Shown one piece after another: positions 1-7,974 of a DNA stretch of 64,000 nt. The notes beneath the pieces are model-generated. The model worked only from the letters and a program-made list of their open reading frames with translations. It was not told where the DNA came from and did not search any database. Location: the NCBI RefSeq assembly GCF_007993935.1, contig NZ_VITY01000018.1, positions 62,001 to 126,000 on the forward strand, given 5' to 3'. Position numbers and translations under genes: made by a program. Position 1 is the stretch's first letter; every line of letters starts with the position of its first letter. This DNA comes from Bradyrhizobium macuxiense. Lineage in GTDB: Bacteria; Pseudomonadota; Alphaproteobacteria; Rhizobiales; Xanthobacteraceae.

Positions 1-171
1 GCGAACTACGCCTGCACCGAGGGGGTCTGCGGTACCTGCGAGACGCGCGTGCTCGACGGCATACCCGACCATCGCGACCAGTTTCTGAGCGAAGAGGAGC
101 AGGCGGCGAACAAGAGCGTGATGATCTGCTGCTCGGGCGCGAAGTCCCGCACGCTCGTGCTCGATCTCTGA
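1..171 (+). CDS. Oxygenase reductase, C-terminal 2Fe-2S ferredoxin domain (5' partial)
   Basis: Only the last 56 codons are inside the window. They read as the C-terminal plant-type [2Fe-2S] ferredoxin domain of a phthalate/vanillate-type oxygenase reductase. The cluster ligands are visible as C-x4-C-x2-C (residues CTEGVCGTC) and a later cysteine in MICCSG. In this family an N-terminal FMN/NADH reductase part passes electrons through this domain to a Rieske oxygenase; that part lies upstream of the window and is not seen. The stop is 29 bp before the next gene, so it may head the same operon. A free-standing ferredoxin cannot be excluded. Confidence 0.8.
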   Translation, partial: ANYACTEGVCGTCETRVLDGIPDHRDQFLSEEEQAANKSVMICCSGAKSRTLVLDL

Positions 172-200
172 AAGCAACAACACAAGATGGGTGGAAACAA

Positions 201-1424
201 GTGAACTATCTTTCTCGCATCCTCGCGCTATCGTTGCTGGCCGCTTGCGCCACCTCGCCGGCATCGGCGGACGCTGCGCGTTCCCTGAAGATCGGCGTGC
301 TGAATGACGCGTCCGGCCCTTATTCGGACAATGCCGGCGAAGGTTCGGTGACGGCGGCAAAAATGGCCGCCGAGGATTTCATGCGGCTTCATCCCGACTT
401 CAAGGTCGAGATCGTCTCGGCCGATCACCAGAACAAGGCGGATGTCGGCGCCGCGATCGCGCGCCGCTGGATCGATCAGGAGAAGGTCGATGCGGTCGCC
501 GATGTGCCGAACTCGGCCGTCGGGCTCGCCGTCAACGAGGTCGTGCGCGGCACCAAGGCGGCGCTGATCGCATCGAGCGCGGCGTCTTCGGACCTGACCG
601 GGAAGTACTGCTCGCCCAACACGATTCAATGGACCTTCGACACCTGGGCGGCGTCGCACACCATCGGCGCCTATCTCGTGCGCCATGGCGGCAAGAAATG
701 GTACTTCATCGCCACCGACAATGCGCTCGGCAAGTCGATGGTGCGCGACGGGACGGCCGTGATCGGTGCCGGCGGTGGCACCGTTCTCGGATCGGTCAAT
801 GTGCCGATCAACAATGCGGATTATGCCTCGTTCATCCTGCAGGCGGACAGCTCCGGCGCCGATGTGATCGCATTCGCGACCGCCGGCGGCGACACCGTCA
901 GCCTGATCAAGCAATCCGCCGAGTTCGGGCTGAAGCAGAGCGGCCGCACTTTCGCGGCGCTGCTGACCACCACCAATGATGTCGAATCGAGCGGGCTTGC
1001 GGTCGGGGAGGGGCTGATCATCACCCAGCCGTTCTACTGGGACCTCAACGACGCCAGCCGTGCCTGGTCGGCCAAATTCAGCGAGCGGCAGCATGGGCAG
1101 TCGCCGACCGCCTTTCACGCCGGCGTCTATTCCTCGGTGCTGGCCTATCTGAACGCGGCGCAGGCCGCGGGAACCAATGACGCGCCGGCCGTGATCCAGA
1201 AGCTGAAGGAGACGCCGATCGACGACGCCCTGTTCGGGCCGGTTGTGGTGCGCGCCGACGGCCGCGCCATTCACAACATGTACATCCTGAAAGTGAAGAG
1301 CCCGACTGCGTCGAAGAGCAAGTGGGATCTGCTGGAGCAGGTCGGCGTGCTCACAGGGCCGGAAGCGTTCCGGCCGCTCGACCAGGGCGGTTGCTCGCTC
1401 GTCGAGCCACCGAAGAGCAATTGA
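201..1424 (+). CDS. ABC transporter substrate-binding protein, branched-chain amino acid/amide type
   Basis: A 407-residue periplasmic binding protein of the Leu/Ile/Val-binding fold (Peripla_BP_6). The N-terminus is an export signal. It carries LLAAC, which fits a lipobox at about residue 16, but cleavage after ASA by signal peptidase I is also possible. The mature part opens with KIGVLNDASGPYSDNAGEGS, the ligand-loop region usual for this family. A GGTGGAA-like ribosome site sits just before the start. There are no permease or ATPase genes beside it, so it is an orphan binding protein that would need to share a membrane complex made elsewhere. It lies between an oxygenase reductase and CoA-dependent catabolic genes, which hints at an aromatic or other carbon acid as ligand; this is inference. 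Confidence 0.88.
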   Translation: MNYLSRILALSLLAACATSPASADAARSLKIGVLNDASGPYSDNAGEGSVTAAKMAAEDFMRLHPDFKVEIVSADHQNKADVGAAIARRWIDQEKVDAVADVPNSAVGLAVNEVVRGTKAALIASSAASSDLTGKYCSPNTIQWTFDTWAASHTIGAYLVRHGGKKWYFIATDNALGKSMVRDGTAVIGAGGGTVLGSVNVPINNADYASFILQADSSGADVIAFATAGGDTVSLIKQSAEFGLKQSGRTFAALLTTTNDVESSGLAVGEGLIITQPFYWDLNDASRAWSAKFSERQHGQSPTAFHAGVYSSVLAYLNAAQAAGTNDAPAVIQKLKETPIDDALFGPVVVRADGRAIHNMYILKVKSPTASKSKWDLLEQVGVLTGPEAFRPLDQGGCSLVEPPKSN

Positions 1425-1478
1425 CGACCACGGCCGCGACCCGCGGATCAACACTTTCTCAAACTGACGGACGTCCCA

Positions 1479-2762
1479 ATGCTGGATCAGCTTGAAGCCG
1501 ACTTCCCCGAGCACACGCCGCGCTCTGTCGATGCGCCCAGGGCGCTGGAGGGGGTCCGGGTGATCGATTTCTCGCATTTCATCGCCGGACCGTTTGCGAC
1601 CATGATCCTGGCCGACATGGGCGCCGAGGTGATCAAGATCGAAGCGCCCGGCCGCGGCGACGATTTGCGCCGCTATCCTCCGGTGCATCCCGATCTCAGG
1701 CACGGTGCGCCGTTCCTCTGGACCAACCGCAACAAGCGCAGCGTCGCCCTCGATCTGAAGTCGCCCGAGGGTCTGAAGGTCGCGCGTGAGCTGATCGCGA
1801 CGGCGGACGTTCTCGTCGAGAACTTTTCGACCAGCGTGATGGCGCGGCTCGGGCTCGACTACGAGAGCTGCCGCAAGATCAAGCCCGAGATCATCTATTG
1901 CTCGGTGTCGGCCTATGGCCGCGACGGGGTGTTCTCCGACCGGCTCGGCTTCGATCCGATCGCGCAGGTCGAGAGCGGCTTTGTCTCGATGAACGGCTAT
2001 GCCGACCGGGAGGGCGTGCGGGCCTTGTCGCCGGTGATGGACATCAGCACCGCGATGATGGCCGGCAATGCGATCCTCGGCGCGCTGTTCGCGCGCGAGC
2101 GTAGCGGGCAGGGCCAGGCCATCGAGGTGTCGCTGTTCGAGAACGCCGTCCTGATGACCGGCTACGCGACCATGCAGTCGCTCTTCAACAATGCGGATCC
2201 AAAGCGAAGCGGCAACACCAGCCCGGATACGTGTCCGTCGGGCGTGTTCCTGGCGAGCGATTGCTCGTTCTACATCAACTGCGGCAATGACAAGATCTTC
2301 CAACGCCTGATGGCGCAGGTTCTCGAGCGCGAGGATCTCGCGACGGCCGAGATCTATGCGACCGGCTCCGATCGAATCCGCCGGCGCGAGGAGTTGTTCG
2401 CAATTCTCGGCGATGCCTTTGCCCGGCACCCCTGGTCGCACTGGCAGTCGCGGATGCGGGCAGCCGGCGTGCCCTGCGGCCAGGTACGGACCGTCGGCGA
2501 GGCGATCCGCTCCCCGGAGGCAAGGGAACGCGGGATCGTCACAAGGATCCCGCACGAGACGGTGGGCTGGGTGCCGAACGTGAACCTGCCGATCCGCTAT
2601 TCGCGGACGCCGATCGTCGATCCTGTTGCGGCACCGGCCGTTGGGCAGCACACCGAAAATGTCCTCCGCGAGTTGCTCAGCTACGATGAGGCGGAGATCG
2701 CGCGGCTTGCCAAGGGCGGGGCGTTCGGCAGCCAGGCCTCGCGACAGGATGGCAAGCCATGA
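1479..2762 (+). CDS. Family III CoA-transferase (CaiB/BaiF type)
   Basis: A 427-residue protein typical in length and sequence for family III CoA-transferases, which move CoA between carboxylic acids. Seen directly: the N-terminal GVRVIDFSHFIAGPFATMIL block, the GAEVIKIEAPGRGDD block, the NRNKRSVALDLK block, and VMDISTAMMAG, whose aspartate (about D188) corresponds to the catalytic Asp of formyl-CoA transferase. It overlaps the next gene by four bases (ATGA), so it is translationally coupled to the thiolase-like protein. A plausible role is activating an acid to its CoA ester for the two downstream proteins. The substrate cannot be read from sequence. Confidence 0.9.
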   Translation: MLDQLEADFPEHTPRSVDAPRALEGVRVIDFSHFIAGPFATMILADMGAEVIKIEAPGRGDDLRRYPPVHPDLRHGAPFLWTNRNKRSVALDLKSPEGLKVARELIATADVLVENFSTSVMARLGLDYESCRKIKPEIIYCSVSAYGRDGVFSDRLGFDPIAQVESGFVSMNGYADREGVRALSPVMDISTAMMAGNAILGALFARERSGQGQAIEVSLFENAVLMTGYATMQSLFNNADPKRSGNTSPDTCPSGVFLASDCSFYINCGNDKIFQRLMAQVLEREDLATAEIYATGSDRIRRREELFAILGDAFARHPWSHWQSRMRAAGVPCGQVRTVGEAIRSPEARERGIVTRIPHETVGWVPNVNLPIRYSRTPIVDPVAAPAVGQHTENVLRELLSYDEAEIARLAKGGAFGSQASRQDGKP

Positions 2763-3955
2763 CGGGGGGCGCGCGGAACGAGCGGACACTGCGAGGCTGT
2801 GTGGCGGTCATCGGAATTGGTGAAACCGAATACTATCGCCATGGCGCGTCGCCCGACCCGGAATTCAAGCTGGCGCTGAAGGCCATTCTGGCGGCGTGCG
2901 AGGACGCCGGGCTCGATCCCCGCGAGATCGATGGGTTTTCGTCCTACAGCGACGATCGCAGCGAGGCCTCGCGGCTGGCCGCGGCGTTGGGGACGCATCG
3001 ATTGCGTTCGGCGACCATGCAATGGGGCGGAGGCGGCGGCGGTTGCTGTGCCGCGGTTGGCAATGCGGCGGCCGCAATCGTCGCGGGCCTCGCCGATTGC
3101 GTCGTGGTGTTCCGCTCGCTGGCGCAGGGCCAGTATGGCCGGTTCGGGCAGGCGGGCGGCATTCACACCGTTTCAGGCGAACGATCCTATTTGATGCCTT
3201 ATGGTGTGCTGGCGCCGCCGCAGCGCTTTGCCATGCGGGTGCAGCGCTACATGCACGAGCACGGCGTGCGGCAGGAGGCGTTGCGGGCGATTGCGCTCGC
3301 CTCCTATCACCATGCCCAGGCCAACCCGCGTGCCGTGATGCACGGCAAGCCGCTGGACGTCGAGAAATATGATGCCTCGCGCTGGATCGTGGAGCCGTTC
3401 CATCTCTACGATTGCTGCATGGAAAATGACGGCGCAGCGGCCTTGGTGCTGGTCTCGGCGGAGCGCGCCAAGGAATTCCGGCACAAGCCGGCCTATCTGC
3501 TCGGTGCCGCCTTCGGGTCCGGACATCGCGCGGCGGCGACGGCGCACAACGCGCCGCTCTACGCCACCGCGAGTTTCGACACCGTCGCGCCCGATCTCTA
3601 TCGCATGGCCGGGGTGGGGCCATCAGATGTCGGCGTGGTCCAGGCGTACGAGAATTTCACCGGCGGTGTCGTGATGGCGCTGGCGGAGCACGGCTTCTTC
3701 AAGCCCGAGGAGGCCAACGACTTCCTGACCTTCGAGAACCTGATCGCGCCGTCCGGGCCGCTGCCGCTCAACACCAGCGGCGGCAACCTCGCCGATTGCT
3801 ACATGCACGGTTTCGAGCTCGTCCTCGAGGCGGTTCGCCAGGTGCGCGGCATGTCGACCAGCCAGGCTCGGCGCAGCGACGTCGCATTGGTGATCGGTGG
3901 TCCGATGGTCTCTCCCGCGAGCAATCTCATTCTGGGTTCGGAGGCCACCCTGTGA
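2759..3955 (+). CDS. Thiolase-like protein (SCP-x/acetyl-CoA acetyltransferase family)
   Basis: A 398-residue thiolase-fold protein of the lipid-transfer/SCP-x-like group. It starts VAVIGIGETEYYRHG, has the glycine-rich GGGGGGCCAAVGNAAAAI segment near residue 90, where the acyl-accepting cysteine lies in true thiolases, and ends with NTSGGNLADCYMHGF and IGGPMVSPASN, which form the second half of the active site. Proteins of this type usually work with a DUF35 zinc-ribbon/OB-fold protein, and exactly such a gene follows with a GTGA overlap. The pair may do thiolysis, condensation or retro-aldol cleavage of a CoA ester. Which of these cannot be decided here. Confidence 0.85.
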   Translation: MTGGARNERTLRGCVAVIGIGETEYYRHGASPDPEFKLALKAILAACEDAGLDPREIDGFSSYSDDRSEASRLAAALGTHRLRSATMQWGGGGGGCCAAVGNAAAAIVAGLADCVVVFRSLAQGQYGRFGQAGGIHTVSGERSYLMPYGVLAPPQRFAMRVQRYMHEHGVRQEALRAIALASYHHAQANPRAVMHGKPLDVEKYDASRWIVEPFHLYDCCMENDGAAALVLVSAERAKEFRHKPAYLLGAAFGSGHRAAATAHNAPLYATASFDTVAPDLYRMAGVGPSDVGVVQAYENFTGGVVMALAEHGFFKPEEANDFLTFENLIAPSGPLPLNTSGGNLADCYMHGFELVLEAVRQVRGMSTSQARRSDVALVIGGPMVSPASNLILGSEATL

Positions 3956-4401
3956 GCAACCCGAGCACGCGCTATCTCCCGGCAGGTCTGCCGATCCCGG
4001 TTGCAGAACCTGACGGCCTGTCTGCGCCTTACTGGGAGGGATTGCGTCAGGGCAAGCTCTTGGTGCAACGCTGCGGTCGCTGCAACAATTGGCAATTCGG
4101 ACCCGAATGGCTCTGCCATCGCTGCCACGCCTTCGACCCGGCCTGGACCGAGGTCGAGCCGCGCGGGCGAATCTACAGCTGGGAACGTGCGTGGCATCCG
4201 TCGCATGCGGCGCTCAAGGGCCATGGACCCTACATCGCGGTGCTTGTCGAACTGCCGCATGCCGGCGGCATTCGCATGGTCGGCAATCTGCTCGGCGATC
4301 CCGAACAGGCGGTTGCCATCGGCGCCGATGTCGAAGGGGTCTTCGAGCATCACCCGGAGCAGGATCCGCCTTACTCCTTGCTGCAATGGCGCCGGCCGTA
4401 G
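3952..4401 (+). CDS. Zinc-ribbon OB-fold protein (DUF35), thiolase partner
   Basis: A 149-residue DUF35 protein. I chose the GTG at 3952 because it overlaps the thiolase stop as GTGA and the protein then begins SNPSTRYLPAGLPIP, normal for the family; the longer in-frame upstream stretch is thiolase sequence in another frame. The rubredoxin-like zinc ribbon is C-x2-C-x11-C-x2-C (RCGRCNN to LCHRCHAF, about residues 41-59), followed by the OB-fold beginning near GRIYSWERAWHP. Such proteins bind CoA esters and form obligate complexes with thiolase-fold partners. It is the last gene of the operon; a 274-bp gap follows. Confidence 0.88.
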   Translation: MSNPSTRYLPAGLPIPVAEPDGLSAPYWEGLRQGKLLVQRCGRCNNWQFGPEWLCHRCHAFDPAWTEVEPRGRIYSWERAWHPSHAALKGHGPYIAVLVELPHAGGIRMVGNLLGDPEQAVAIGADVEGVFEHHPEQDPPYSLLQWRRP

Positions 4402-4533
4402 GTTTCCCCGGAGTTACTATCCATCCCTGCGCCTGGTACGGGCAATCGATCGTGCGGCTACCGGAGATAGCTGATCCACGATCCGCTGCACCTGTGATCC
4501 GTCGCGGGTGACATCCGGTCTGCCTGCTTTCGC

Positions 4534-4548
4534 GTCAGCGTCGCTGAC
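4534..4548. promoter_or_regulatory. 15-bp perfect palindrome upstream of amiC
   Basis: GTCAGCGTCGCTGAC is a perfect dyad around a central T, 127 bp before the amiC start, inside the 4402-4675 gap. It could be an operator for the amiCR promoter or a small RNA hairpin. No convincing sigma-70 promoter is seen beside it, and nothing else stands out in the gap except the GAGGG ribosome site just before 4676. Confidence 0.4.
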
Positions 4549-4675
4549 AGGATGAGCTGCGAGGGTCCTTGTCTCGCGGCAGATGACATGCAATCTTCCG
4601 CTCCCGGCAATGCTGTTCGAGAGCAACAAGAACAATAATCCCTCTCGTCCCTCCAATTCTGTCGAGGGCCTGATC

Positions 4676-5830
4676 ATGTCGAATCCTACCCAAGCGACCT
4701 CCGCTCCGTGGCGGATAGGAGTCCTGTTTTCGCGAACCGGCTTCATGTCGGTGATCGAGGAAACTCAGTATCAGGGCACGCAGCTTGCGATCGAGGAGGT
4801 GAACGAGGCGGGCGGGGTCTGCGGCCGCGAGCTGGTTCCCGTCGCCTACGACCCCGGCTCGGATTCGGCCGCTTATGGCCACTACGCCAAACGGTTGATG
4901 GTCGAGGATCAGGTCAGCACTATATTCGGCTGCTACACCTCGTCGAGCCGCAAGGCGGTGCTGCCGGTCGTCGAGCGGCTGAACGGCCTGCTTTGGTATC
5001 CGACGCTCTATGAGGGGTTCGAGGCGTCGCCGAACGTCATCTACACCGGCGCCTCGCCGAACCAGAACAGCCTCGCGCTGTGCCGCTATCTGATGGATAC
5101 GTTCGGAACACGATTCTATTTCGTGGGTTCGGACTACATCTATCCGCGCGAGTCCAACCGGGTGATGCGGGAGCTGCTGAAGAGCAACGGCGGCTCGGTC
5201 GTTGGCGAACGCTACGTCAATGTCTACGCGCGCTGGCAGGACTTCGTCCCGATCATCCAGGACATCAAGCGTGTCAGGCCCGACGTGATCTTCTCGACCG
5301 TCGTCGGCGAGGGAACGGTGTTTCTCTATCAGGCCTATGCCAATGTCGGGCTCGATCCGAAGCAGGTCCCGATCGCCAGCCTGACCACGACGGAAGCCGA
5401 AATCGCCGCCATGGGCTTCGACGTCGGCGAAGGGCACGTGACCGCGGCATCCTATTTCCAGGGCGTGGAGGGCAGCGCGAACAACGCGTTTGTGCAGCGC
5501 TTCAAGAAGCGGTTCGGCGCCGACATCTCGACCAACATGTGCGCCGAGGCGTCCTATTTCCAGCTGCATCTGTTTGCGAAGGCGCTCGAGCAGGTCAATT
5601 CGCTCGACACCGAAGTGCTCCGCTCCATGGTGTTCGGCACCAGCTTCGATGCACCGCAAGGTGCTGTTACCGTCAACCCGATGTCGGGGCATACTGATCT
5701 CTGGACACGCATCGGGCGCGCCAACCGCCAGGGGCAGTTCGATGTCGTCAGCCAATCAAAAGAGCCGGTGCATGCGGATCCGTTCCTGATCGGATATGGT
5801 CGTGCAACGCAAACAGGAAGCGTCCAATGA
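4676..5830 (+). CDS. amiC: AmiC-like cytosolic amide sensor
   Basis: A 384-residue Peripla_BP_5 protein, almost the length of Pseudomonas aeruginosa AmiC. The ATG at 4676 follows GTCGAGGGCCTGATC, and the protein starts MSNPTQATSAPWRIGVLFS with no signal peptide, so it should stay in the cytosol. AmiC binds small amides and, when empty, holds AmiR inactive. Family blocks seen: GVLFSRTGFMSVIEETQYQG at the N-terminus, the GCYTSSSRKAVLPVVE loop, and LWYPTLYEGFE. The next gene is an AmiR homologue overlapping by ATGA, the same coupling expected for a sensor-antiterminator complex. It is closely similar to the exported binding protein at 6596, suggesting sensor and transporter see the same ligand. 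Confidence 0.9.
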   Translation: MSNPTQATSAPWRIGVLFSRTGFMSVIEETQYQGTQLAIEEVNEAGGVCGRELVPVAYDPGSDSAAYGHYAKRLMVEDQVSTIFGCYTSSSRKAVLPVVERLNGLLWYPTLYEGFEASPNVIYTGASPNQNSLALCRYLMDTFGTRFYFVGSDYIYPRESNRVMRELLKSNGGSVVGERYVNVYARWQDFVPIIQDIKRVRPDVIFSTVVGEGTVFLYQAYANVGLDPKQVPIASLTTTEAEIAAMGFDVGEGHVTAASYFQGVEGSANNAFVQRFKKRFGADISTNMCAEASYFQLHLFAKALEQVNSLDTEVLRSMVFGTSFDAPQGAVTVNPMSGHTDLWTRIGRANRQGQFDVVSQSKEPVHADPFLIGYGRATQTGSVQ

Positions 5831-6468
5831 ACGAGCAGTCGCGTAAGCCGCAGCTGAGCCGAGACGTCGGCGGACGCAAGACCATGGTTCAGGAGCTTGC
5901 CGATCTCTCGGCGGTCGTGGTCGCACCGGTCGACGATCAGGTCGGCATGCTGCTGCGCGAGTTGCAGCGCTTCCGGATGCGGGTGCGTCAGGTCTGGCCG
6001 ATGCCGGAAAGCGTGCCGGCCGATGCCGACGTGGTGTACTGCGAATATTCTCCCGATCTGGCGCGGCGCCTGCCGTGGATTCCCGGCGATGCGCGTTCGG
6101 CGCTGGTCGTGATCCTGCCGGCGACGGAAGCCGTTCACGCCGACGCGTTGTGTCACGCGACGCCCAACGCCGTGCTGCCGCGGCCGTTCACGCAGAATGC
6201 GGTGCTGTCGAGCCTCGTGCTGGCGCGCAGCCAGTTTGGCTACGAGCGGCGGCTGCGCAGCAAGATCGAGAAGCTCGACGACAATCTGCGCTCGATGCGC
6301 ACGGTGGAGCGCGCCAAGGCCATCCTGATGGCGACGCGGCAGATGCCGGAAACCGAAGCCTACGGCTTCATCAGACGGCAGGCGATGGATCGTCGCGTGT
6401 CGGCAAGCGCAGTCGCCGCGGCGATTGTTGACTCGTTCGAACTGCTTGGCTACGATCATCAACAGTAA
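5827..6468 (+). CDS. amiR: AmiR-like ANTAR transcription antiterminator
   Basis: A 213-residue response-regulator-like protein. Residues about 25-130 form a receiver-like fold without a clear phospho-acceptor context, followed by a coiled-coil segment (SKIEKLDDNLRSMRTVERAK) and a C-terminal ANTAR RNA-binding domain (about 150-205), recognised by AKAILMATRQMPETEAYGFI and RRQAMDRRVS. ANTAR proteins bind paired small stem-loops in nascent RNA and stop a terminator from forming. The gene overlaps amiC, and a strong terminator with two preceding stem-loops lies directly after its stop, before the transporter and amidase genes. It is therefore expected to be released by AmiC on amide binding and to let transcription through 6522-6574. 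Confidence 0.9.
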   Translation: MNEQSRKPQLSRDVGGRKTMVQELADLSAVVVAPVDDQVGMLLRELQRFRMRVRQVWPMPESVPADADVVYCEYSPDLARRLPWIPGDARSALVVILPATEAVHADALCHATPNAVLPRPFTQNAVLSSLVLARSQFGYERRLRSKIEKLDDNLRSMRTVERAKAILMATRQMPETEAYGFIRRQAMDRRVSASAVAAAIVDSFELLGYDHQQ

Positions 6469-6503
6469 GCCCCAATAGCGGGGCCGGCGGCGACAGCGCC
6501 GCC
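6469..6503 (+). promoter_or_regulatory. Two tandem stem-loops, candidate AmiR (ANTAR) RNA target
   Basis: Hairpin 1 is GCCCC-AATAGC-GGGGC (6469-6484) and hairpin 2 is GGCGGC-GACAGC-GCCGCC (6486-6503), separated by one base. Both have perfect stems and six-base loops that share A-Y-A-G-C. Paired hairpins with related hexaloops ahead of a terminator are the known target form for ANTAR proteins. The usual rule is A at loop position 1 and G at position 4; here the conserved A and G are at positions 2 and 5, so the match is one base out of register. Confidence 0.55.
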
Positions 6504-6521
6504 TTCGACACAACCGGCAAC

Positions 6522-6574
6522 AAAGCCCTCCCAATGCTCGCGTAAGCGCGCATCGGGAGGGCTTTTTGTTTTTT
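6522..6574 (+). terminator. Intrinsic terminator between amiR and the transporter operon
   Basis: AAAGCCCTCCC (6522-6532) pairs perfectly over 11 bp with GGGAGGGCTTT (6555-6565), with extra inner pairing in the loop, and is followed by TTTTTGTTTTTT. This is a textbook Rho-independent terminator inside what is otherwise a same-strand gene run, only 22 bp before the next start. It makes sense as a regulated attenuator: amiCR is read constitutively and the downstream genes only when AmiR acts. Confidence 0.9.
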
Positions 6575-6595
6575 CAGTCCTGAAGGGAGCAAGGG

Positions 6596-7846
6596 ATGAG
6601 CATTTCACGGCGGACTTTGCTGAGGAATACCGCGGCGCTTGGCGCATTTGCCGGCGCCGGACTGCCGCACATCTGGATCAAGAACGCCGACCTCGCTTAC
6701 GCCGCGGGCGGCGAGATCAAGGTCGGCGTGCTGTTCTCGCTGACCGGAACGACCGCGATCATCGAGGAATCGCTCAACAAGGCGACGCTGCTCGCGATCG
6801 AGGAAATCAACGCCGCCGGCGGCATCAAGGGCAGCAAGATCGTGCCGATCGTCGAGGATCCTGCGTCCGATCCGGCGACCTTCTCGGAGAAGGCGCGCAA
6901 GCTCGTCGTCGGCGACAAATGCGTCAGCGTGTTCGGCTCCTACACCTCGGCGAGCCGCAAGGCGGTGCTCCCGGTGTTCGAGCGGCAGAACAATCTCTAT
7001 TGGTACCCGACGCTCTATGAAGGCCGCGAGTGTTCGAAGAACGTCATCTACACCGGCGCGGTGCCGAACCAGCAGCAGGACGAGTTCGTGCCCTGGCTGG
7101 TCAAGAAATTCGGCAAGAAATTCTATCTGATCGGCTCCAACTACATCTATCCGAAGGAAGAGAACAACTACTGCAAGAAGCTGCTCGAGAAGCTCGGCGG
7201 CGAGGTCGTGGCGGAAGAATATGTGCCGCTCGGCCATTCCGAATTCTCGTCCGTCATCAACAAGATCCGCTCGACGCAGCCGAACGTGATCTTCTCCACC
7301 GTGGTCGGCGATTCCGTGGTCGCGCTGCATCGTCAGTACAAGGCCGCTGGCCTCGATCCCGAGAAGATGCCGATGGCGAGCCTGACGACATCAGAGAACG
7401 AGGTCGCGGCGATGGGCGGTGAGGCTGCCGCCGGTCACTTCACCTCGGCGCCGTACTTCATGGTGCACAAGTCGCCTGAGAACGAGAAATTCGTCGAGGC
7501 CTACAAGAAGCGCTGGGGCGCCGACAAGGTGACGCATTTCGTGTCGGAGGCCTGCTACTTCCAGACCTATCTGTTCAAGCAGGCGGTCGAGAAGCTCGCG
7601 ACCAGCGATCTCACGCCGCCGAACATCCGCGACGCGGTCAAGGGCCAGAGCATGATTGCGCCGCAGGGCAAGGTCGAGATCGAGCCGGAGAATCTGCACA
7701 CCTGGCTGTGGCCGAAGATCGCGCAGGCCAAATCAAACGGCCAGTTCGAGATTCTCGTCGAGGCCAAGGAGTGGCTGAAGCCGGTGCCTTATGCGGCCTA
7801 TCCCGGGCAGTCCTGCACCGAGAAGGGCCTGGTCGAGAAGAGCTGA
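6596..7846 (+). CDS. Exported urea/amide-type ABC substrate-binding protein (Tat signal)
   Basis: A 416-residue binding protein of the UrtA/AmiC/FmdD group. The N-terminus SRRTLLRNTAALGAFAGAGL matches a twin-arginine signal, so it is probably exported folded. The mature part, KVGVLFSLTGTTAIIEESLN and GSYTSASRKAVLPVFE, is strikingly like cytosolic AmiC. The ribosome site AGGGAG lies 6 bp before the ATG. It is the first gene after the regulated terminator, followed by two permeases and two ATPases. The ligand is most likely a short amide, because amiE ends the transporter run; true urea transport is less likely, since no urease genes are in view. Confidence 0.92.
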   Translation: MSISRRTLLRNTAALGAFAGAGLPHIWIKNADLAYAAGGEIKVGVLFSLTGTTAIIEESLNKATLLAIEEINAAGGIKGSKIVPIVEDPASDPATFSEKARKLVVGDKCVSVFGSYTSASRKAVLPVFERQNNLYWYPTLYEGRECSKNVIYTGAVPNQQQDEFVPWLVKKFGKKFYLIGSNYIYPKEENNYCKKLLEKLGGEVVAEEYVPLGHSEFSSVINKIRSTQPNVIFSTVVGDSVVALHRQYKAAGLDPEKMPMASLTTSENEVAAMGGEAAAGHFTSAPYFMVHKSPENEKFVEAYKKRWGADKVTHFVSEACYFQTYLFKQAVEKLATSDLTPPNIRDAVKGQSMIAPQGKVEIEPENLHTWLWPKIAQAKSNGQFEILVEAKEWLKPVPYAAYPGQSCTEKGLVEKS

Positions 7847-7862
7847 CGGCGGGGCTGACGCG

Positions 7863-7889
7863 GGCCGTCGGCGTGCGGCGCCGGCGGCC
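7863..7889 (+). other. Intercistronic hairpin after the binding-protein gene
   Basis: GGCCGTCGGCG (7863-7873) pairs with CGCCGGCGGCC (7879-7889) over 11 bp with one T-G wobble and a 5-base loop. There is no T-run, so it is not an intrinsic terminator. Hairpins here commonly protect the 3' end of binding-protein mRNA so that this protein outnumbers the permease. Confidence 0.55.
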
Positions 7890-7974
7890 AGCGTCCCGAA
7901 ACGAATGCGGCCTCGCGCATGAATGGATGCGAGGGGCAGGGCGCACGAAACCACTGTGAAGAGCGGATCCCGAC

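Noticed and set aside
228..2789. 853-codon open frame on the minus strand
   Set aside because: It is the antisense shadow of the binding-protein and CoA-transferase genes, which have clear family motifs. Its translation is Arg/His/Asp-rich without recognisable domains, as is usual for GC-rich antisense frames.
4402..4675. A sigma-54 promoter before amiC
   Set aside because: TGGTACGGGCAATCG resembles the -24 element but lacks the TTGC -12 element at the required spacing.
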